Source: Candidatus Zixiibacteriota bacterium (GTDB lineage Bacteria > Zixibacteria > MSB-5A5 > GN15 > FEB-12). Taken from it: a stretch of 10,399 nucleotides of DNA. The notes beneath the pieces were generated by a model that did not search any database, was not told the DNA's origin, and saw only the letters and a program-made list of their open reading frames with translations. Location of the stretch: assembly GCA_003641415.1 (NCBI GenBank), contig QNAG01000087.1:1-10399 (forward strand), read 5' to 3'. This document shows positions 6,755 through 10,399 of the stretch, piece by piece; the first letter of the stretch is position 1, and every line of letters starts with the position of its first letter. A program made the position numbers and the translations under genes.

Positions 6755-7660
6755 ATGTGGATGACCTTGGTTCAGAGAAGAAGGAAAGGTGACCGAAGCC
6801 CTGTGAGATTAGCTGCTCTGTTTTTAGCGACGACAGTGATTTTTGTCGGTTCGTGTTTAGCTGACGGGATCTCTCTCTCGCAATCAATCGAGAAGGTTTC
6901 TATTGCTCTTGAGGACAGTACAACCTTCGAAATCAAGTTGCAATGGAATGGGTCGCAGGCAGCATTCAGGTTCAAACAGCCACTCGACACATATTTCGAC
7001 CGTCTTCGCATAGGTGGTTTTACTTCCTCAATCTCGTCAACCGGTTCCGGTTCGGACGAGAGAACCACTAAAATATATCAATATACACTCATACCCACTT
7101 CAGCCGGACTTGGTAAAATTGACCCTATCGCTGTAAGCTACATATCCATGCCTGACAGTATAGAGGGAGAATTGGTTACTGAGGCTATGACTGTTCAGAT
7201 TCGAGAACCGGTGCCGGTTGATAAGGAAGATACTGGTGTAACGGTTTGGTTTATTACTGTTATGGGAGTAATTGTAATCGTGCTTGTTGTTGCTGCGGTG
7301 TTTCTGCGATCCAGGGTGAAAACAGCCAAGCCGCTGGAGCAGTCTCCAGTTGAGAAAACTCTTGATGAGTTAACAGTACTAAAGCAGGAAGCTGGCAGCG
7401 ATATGAAGAAGTTCCAGGCGGGGTTATATCGCTTGCTATTAGACTTTCTGTCAGCTCAGTATTCTATCAGCGCTGAAGGCTTAGATTATGAAACCTTATC
7501 AGCAGAGTTAGAGGGGCAGCCCTTAACGCCGCAGCAAATCAGCAAATTAGCACAGTATATTATTTCTGCTGGTGAAGATAAATTCCGTCCAGTGACATCT
7601 GCCCCGGGAGATACTATCCGGCTGGAATCCAAAGTTCGCGAATTACTAAGTCAATTGTGA
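6755..7660 (+). CDS. BatD-like membrane protein preceding MoxR
   Basis: Roughly 300 residues. After a basic stretch (QRRRKGDRSPVR) comes an export signal, LAALFLATTVIFVGSC, followed by a beta-sandwich region. That region holds the BatD-type elements KVSIALEDSTTFEIKLQWNG, FDRLRIGGF and YQYTLIPTSAGLGKIDPIAVSY. One strong transmembrane helix (WFITVMGVIVIVLVVAAVFL) then leads to a cytoplasmic domain of about 115 residues containing FQAGLYRLLLDFLSAQYSIS. Proteins of this layout accompany MoxR and DUF58 proteins in Bat operons, where they are thought to act in envelope stress or as membrane partners of the ATPase. It is much shorter than classical BatD. The start is unsure: ATG 6755, ATG 6761, TTG 6731 and GTG 6803 are all in frame. 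GTG 6803 would give the neatest signal peptide (MRLAALFLATT), though its AGG is 13 bases away. VGSC could be a lipobox, or cleavage may follow CLA. The moxR start is 22 bases downstream. Confidence 0.7.
   Translation: MWMTLVQRRRKGDRSPVRLAALFLATTVIFVGSCLADGISLSQSIEKVSIALEDSTTFEIKLQWNGSQAAFRFKQPLDTYFDRLRIGGFTSSISSTGSGSDERTTKIYQYTLIPTSAGLGKIDPIAVSYISMPDSIEGELVTEAMTVQIREPVPVDKEDTGVTVWFITVMGVIVIVLVVAAVFLRSRVKTAKPLEQSPVEKTLDELTVLKQEAGSDMKKFQAGLYRLLLDFLSAQYSISAEGLDYETLSAELEGQPLTPQQISKLAQYIISAGEDKFRPVTSAPGDTIRLESKVRELLSQL
7032..7061. repeat. Strong intragenic inverted repeat in the BatD-like gene
   Basis: TCTCGTC (7032-7038) pairs with GACGAGA (7055-7061). Inside this, AACCG (7039-7043) pairs with CGGTT (7048-7052) around the tetraloop GTTC, leaving a two-base bulge (7053-7054). 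The result is a 12-bp stem in coding sequence. It encodes the Ser/Gly/Thr-rich linker around SSTGSGSDER. There is no following U-tract, so it is not a terminator. Confidence 0.6.
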
Positions 7661-7673
7661 AGTTAATATATTC

Positions 7674-7678
7674 GGAGG
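7674..7678 (+). promoter_or_regulatory. Strong Shine-Dalgarno for the MoxR gene
   Basis: GGAGG lies four bases before the ATG at 7683 and is the best anti-16S match in the window. It fixes the MoxR start and suggests that this gene is translated more strongly than its neighbours, most of which have weak sites. Confidence 0.75.
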
Positions 7679-7682
7679 ACGA

Positions 7683-8672
7683 ATGCACACAGACATTCAA
7701 GAGATTCAATCTCGTGTTGAGCAGGAATCGTCATTTGTTCAGCGACTGACGAGCCAGATAGCTACTGTTATAGTAGGGCAGAAATACCTTGTTGACAGGC
7801 TCCTGATCGGCATCCTTGCAGATGGTCATATTCTCATCGAGGGTGTCCCAGGACTGGCGAAAACGCTTTCGGTGAAGACTCTATCAGATGCTATTCAGAC
7901 CAAGTTTCAGCGACTTCAGTTTACACCTGATCTGCTGCCGGCGGATCTGATTGGAACGATGATTTACAATCCGCAAAGTGCTCAGTTTTTAGTCAAAAAA
8001 GGACCAATTTTTGCCAACATTGTCCTAGCTGATGAAATCAATCGAGCTCCCGCCAAGGTTCAATCAGCGTTGTTGGAAGCGATGCAGGAACGGCAGGTAA
8101 CGATTGGCGAAACTACCTTTCCCTTGGATGAACCATTTCTGGTTATGGCCACTCAGAATCCAATTGAACAGGAAGGAACGTACCCACTCCCCGAAGCTCA
8201 GGTTGATCGCTTTATGTTGATGCTCAAAATAGGTTATCCGAGTCCAGCTGAGGAGCGTGAGATCATGGAGCGCAATACCTGTGGTAAATTGCAGGAGGTG
8301 GAGAAAGTGATTTCTCCTCAGGACATTATACGAGCTCGGGAGGTTGTACGCTCAGTGTATATTGATGATAAAATCAAAGAATATATTATCAATATCATTT
8401 TTGCCACCCGCGAACCTGACAAGTACGGTTTAGGCGAACTCAGCAGCCTGATCGCTTTTGGCGCTTCGCCACGCGCAACTATCTATCTAAACTTGGCAGC
8501 TAAGGCGCACGCTTTCCTGAAAGGAAGGGGATACGTTACTCCCGAAGATATCAAGACGATTGGTCACGACGTACTGCGGCATCGTATTCTTATAACCTAT
8601 GAAGCCGAGGCCGAAGAGATTGACAGCGATTCAATCGTTACCAAAGTGTTTGACGCTATTGAGGTTCCATAA
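7683..8672 (+). CDS. MoxR-family AAA+ ATPase
   Basis: A 329-residue cytoplasmic ATPase of the usual MoxR length. Walker A is GVPGLAKT (54-61) and Walker B is IVLADEINRAP (113-123, with D117 and E118). Sensor 1 is in MATQNPIEQEGTYPLPEAQ (N159), followed by DRFML, and sensor 2 is GASPRA (R264). The C-terminal lid includes RGYVTPEDIK. All catalytic elements are present, so it should be active. MoxR proteins act as chaperone-like ATPases that mature or remodel partner proteins, commonly together with vWA-domain proteins. Here the partner is probably the DUF58 protein encoded 12 bases downstream, with the BatD-like membrane protein upstream as a possible anchor. The start is set by the strong GGAGG. 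The family assignment is firm; the substrate is unknown. Confidence 0.96.
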   Translation: MHTDIQEIQSRVEQESSFVQRLTSQIATVIVGQKYLVDRLLIGILADGHILIEGVPGLAKTLSVKTLSDAIQTKFQRLQFTPDLLPADLIGTMIYNPQSAQFLVKKGPIFANIVLADEINRAPAKVQSALLEAMQERQVTIGETTFPLDEPFLVMATQNPIEQEGTYPLPEAQVDRFMLMLKIGYPSPAEEREIMERNTCGKLQEVEKVISPQDIIRAREVVRSVYIDDKIKEYIINIIFATREPDKYGLGELSSLIAFGASPRATIYLNLAAKAHAFLKGRGYVTPEDIKTIGHDVLRHRILITYEAEAEEIDSDSIVTKVFDAIEVP

Positions 8673-8684
8673 ACAAGGTCGATT

Positions 8685-9560
8685 ATGCTACCGGCGGAAG
8701 TATTAAAGAAAATACGGCGCATCGAGATTCGCACTAAAAAACTGGTCAACGATGTCTTTTCAGGAGAATACCATTCGACCTTCAAAGGTCAGGGAATGGA
8801 GTTTGAAGAGGTGCGCCTATATGTGCCGGGGGATGACATCCGCTTGATTGACTGGAACGTCACTGCGCGTACCGGCTATCCGCATATTAAAAAGTTTAAG
8901 GAAGAGCGTGAACTTTCAGTCGTTCTGCTCGTTGATGCTTCGTCTTCCGGTCGTTTTGGTACAAGAGATCGTTTCAAGAGCGAAACAGCCGCCGAACTCG
9001 GGGCATTGCTGGCCTTCTCCGCTATCAAGAATAACGACAAAGTTGGGCTGATTATATTTACTGACAAAATTGAGTTGTATGTCCCGCCCAAGAAAGGGCG
9101 CGCTCACGTTTTGCGGTTGATTAGGGAAATTCTTTATTTTAAGCCGGAAGGCATTGGTACTGATATTGGTGGAGCTATGGAGTATTTCAACCGGGTCATC
9201 AAGCGAAAATCGGTTGTTTTTCTTATCTCCGACTTTCTTTCCGAGAATTACCACAAGCCGCTTCAGATTGCCAATCGGAAGCATGACGTGGTTGCTGTCA
9301 AGATTAGTGATCCCCGCGAGACAACATTTGAAGATGTAGGACTCATCGAGCTTGAAGATGCCGAGACTGGTGAGGTCTACATTATCGATACGTCCTCGAA
9401 AGAGTTCCGTAGGGAGTTTGCTGCCCGCTCAGAAGAAGATATCTCCAACCTTACCCATGAATTCCGGTTGATTGACCTCGATTTTATCAATATCCGGACT
9501 GACCAATCGTACATCGTTCCCTTGATCAACTTCTTCCGGAAACGTGAAAGGAAGTTTTAG
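8685..9560 (+). CDS. DUF58 protein with vWA-type metal-binding fold
   Basis: A 291-residue soluble protein with the DUF58 hallmark GQGMEFEEVRLYVPGDD (35-51) followed by IRLIDWNVTARTGYPHIKKF and EER. This leads into a von Willebrand A-like fold: LLVDASSSGRFG gives the MIDAS triad D84-x-S86-x-S88, with T159/D160 and ISDF (D183) as likely remaining metal ligands. The motif is therefore complete, whereas some DUF58 proteins have lost it. No transmembrane segment is visible, unlike DUF58 proteins with an N-terminal membrane anchor. DUF58 proteins are regular partners of MoxR ATPases, and the gene follows moxR by 12 bases. ATG 8685 has AAGG six bases upstream. The biochemical role of the family is not settled; an adaptor or substrate-presenting role for MoxR is the common view. 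Confidence 0.93.
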   Translation: MLPAEVLKKIRRIEIRTKKLVNDVFSGEYHSTFKGQGMEFEEVRLYVPGDDIRLIDWNVTARTGYPHIKKFKEERELSVVLLVDASSSGRFGTRDRFKSETAAELGALLAFSAIKNNDKVGLIIFTDKIELYVPPKKGRAHVLRLIREILYFKPEGIGTDIGGAMEYFNRVIKRKSVVFLISDFLSENYHKPLQIANRKHDVVAVKISDPRETTFEDVGLIELEDAETGEVYIIDTSSKEFRREFAARSEEDISNLTHEFRLIDLDFINIRTDQSYIVPLINFFRKRERKF

Positions 9561-9562
9561 CT

Positions 9563-9566
9563 GAGG
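9563..9566 (+). promoter_or_regulatory. GAGG Shine-Dalgarno for the terminal lipoprotein gene
   Basis: GAGG lies five bases before ATG 9572 and directly after the DUF58 stop. It supports 9572 as the start of the open frame that runs off the right edge. Confidence 0.65.
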
Positions 9567-9571
9567 TATAT

Positions 9572-10399
9572 ATGACACCACATACACATAAACAAAGCCT
9601 CCTGATGTTGGGCGTTGGTCTGATAGTATCCATGATCGTTGTATCCTGCATGGAGACTACTGACTACAGTGCTGCTATTGAACGTCACAAAAAGTTGGCC
9701 GGTGAGTTACGCGACAACCGCCTCTATGAAGCAGCTATTGATGAGTATTCCCAAATTCTCAATATAGAAGGTGTTGATGACAAGACCAGAGCTAATATTC
9801 ATTATCTTACTGCTCGAATTTACTATGATCATCTTCAAAACTACGAGAAGGCTGCTGCTAACTATGTTTGTGCACAATCGCTTGACCCAGATGCTTCTTA
9901 TGCGGCGGAAGCTTCACGTAAACTAGTAGCGTCATTAGAGAAAATGGGAAATATCGTCAACGCCAAACGGCAGCTTGATAATGTTGTCAATCTTGATGCT
10001 GGCCCACGCAATGACAAAGATGTTGTTGTAGCCCGCATTGGCGGTGTGCCGGTCTATATGTCGGAAATCGATGACCAGATACAAACTCTCCCTCCTGAAA
10101 TACAGAAGCAGTATCTGAACCGTAAGGCTAAGATTGAATTTGTTCATCAACATGTCGGTGTCGAGTTGCTCTATCATGCAGCTGTCCGAGAGAACTATGG
10201 CGATGATCCCGAAGTCAAACGACGCCAGCATTTGTTCTATAAGCAACTTCTGGTCGATCGTTATGTTGTTGATAAAGTGATCCCTCAAGTCCAGATTGAT
10301 ACTTCGGATGTGAGCAACTTCTATCTGGCCAACAAGAGCAAGCGCTATCAGGATGCGCCTTACGATTCTGTAAAGGCTCAGGTATTCCTGGACTACCAA
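9572..10399 (+). CDS. TPR-containing lipoprotein with SurA/PrsA-like chaperone domain (3' end outside window)
   Basis: The frame is open for 276 codons from ATG 9572 to the window edge. The protein starts with a signal peptide and lipobox (VVSC, Cys26), so it is likely an exported lipoprotein. Residues about 35-145 are helical and TPR-like: RLYEAAIDEYSQIL, NIHYLTARIYYDHL and NYEKAAANYVCAQSLDPDA look like consecutive repeat units. From about 153 a SurA-type N-terminal chaperone region follows: VARIGGVPVYMSEIDDQI, then helices including AKIEFVHQHVGVELLYHAAV and KQLLVDRYVVDKVI, then VSNFYLANKSKRYQD. Proteins of this kind bind unfolded outer-membrane proteins in the periplasm. The last visible residues, APYDSVKAQVFLDYQ, resemble the closing helix of SurA-like proteins. 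A parvulin isomerase domain would normally come before that helix, so it may be missing. The gene begins 11 bases after the DUF58 stop, in line with one operon. Confidence 0.8.
   Translation, partial: MTPHTHKQSLLMLGVGLIVSMIVVSCMETTDYSAAIERHKKLAGELRDNRLYEAAIDEYSQILNIEGVDDKTRANIHYLTARIYYDHLQNYEKAAANYVCAQSLDPDASYAAEASRKLVASLEKMGNIVNAKRQLDNVVNLDAGPRNDKDVVVARIGGVPVYMSEIDDQIQTLPPEIQKQYLNRKAKIEFVHQHVGVELLYHAAVRENYGDDPEVKRRQHLFYKQLLVDRYVVDKVIPQVQIDTSDVSNFYLANKSKRYQDAPYDSVKAQVFLDYQ

Noticed and set aside
8916..9284. 122-codon open frame on the - strand opposite the DUF58 gene
   Set aside because: It lies fully within the DUF58/vWA coding region, which has clear family motifs; the reverse product has none.
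9935..10399. 154-codon open frame on the - strand at the right edge
   Set aside because: It lies opposite the chaperone lipoprotein frame, which has a start, a Shine-Dalgarno, a lipobox and recognisable domains. The - strand product shows no domain I recognise.

Overview
The window looks like a stretch of chromosome from a Gram-negative (diderm) bacterium. It holds signal peptides, lipoproteins, two outer-membrane beta-barrel genes and a SurA-like periplasmic chaperone. The large barrel protein carries a signature (GPY..., then VWLDGQLLERG...DYVVYYPVGQITF in pieces) that I associate with uncultured members of the FCB superphylum such as Zixibacteria, KSB1 and Gemmatimonadota-like lineages. 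The phylum is an inference from family resemblance, not a search result. All supported genes are on the + strand, with gaps of 1 to about 67 bases, so the whole window could be one or two operons. I see no RNA gene, insertion sequence, CRISPR array or clear terminator.

Left block (1-5803), the outer-membrane module. It starts with the last 22 codons of a gene ending in a barrel-like tail. Next come an NHL-repeat beta-propeller lipoprotein, a very large (about 1090 aa) outer-membrane barrel protein, and a compact Omp85/BamA-TamA family protein with about two POTRA domains. These genes are almost directly abutted. A shared job in exporting, inserting or anchoring something at the outer membrane is a reasonable guess, but this gene set is not one I recognise as a named system.

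Middle (5804-6754). The 38-base gap before a UbiA-family prenyltransferase gene is unusually structured. It holds two direct repeats 19 bp apart, a sigma70-like -35/-10 pair, and an inverted repeat that covers the prenyltransferase start codon. The prenyltransferase has both Asp-rich motifs and resembles the archaeal-type digeranylgeranylglyceryl phosphate synthase branch. The 67-base gap after it (6688-6754) contains only a weak 5-bp hairpin and no convincing promoter.

Right block (6755-10399). A BatD-like membrane protein, a MoxR AAA+ ATPase and a DUF58 (vWA-type) protein form a reduced Bat/MoxR cluster, probably involved in chaperoning or envelope stress. A lipoprotein with a TPR-like region and a SurA/PrsA-like chaperone domain follows and runs off the right edge. 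The common theme of the window is envelope protein biogenesis and quality control.
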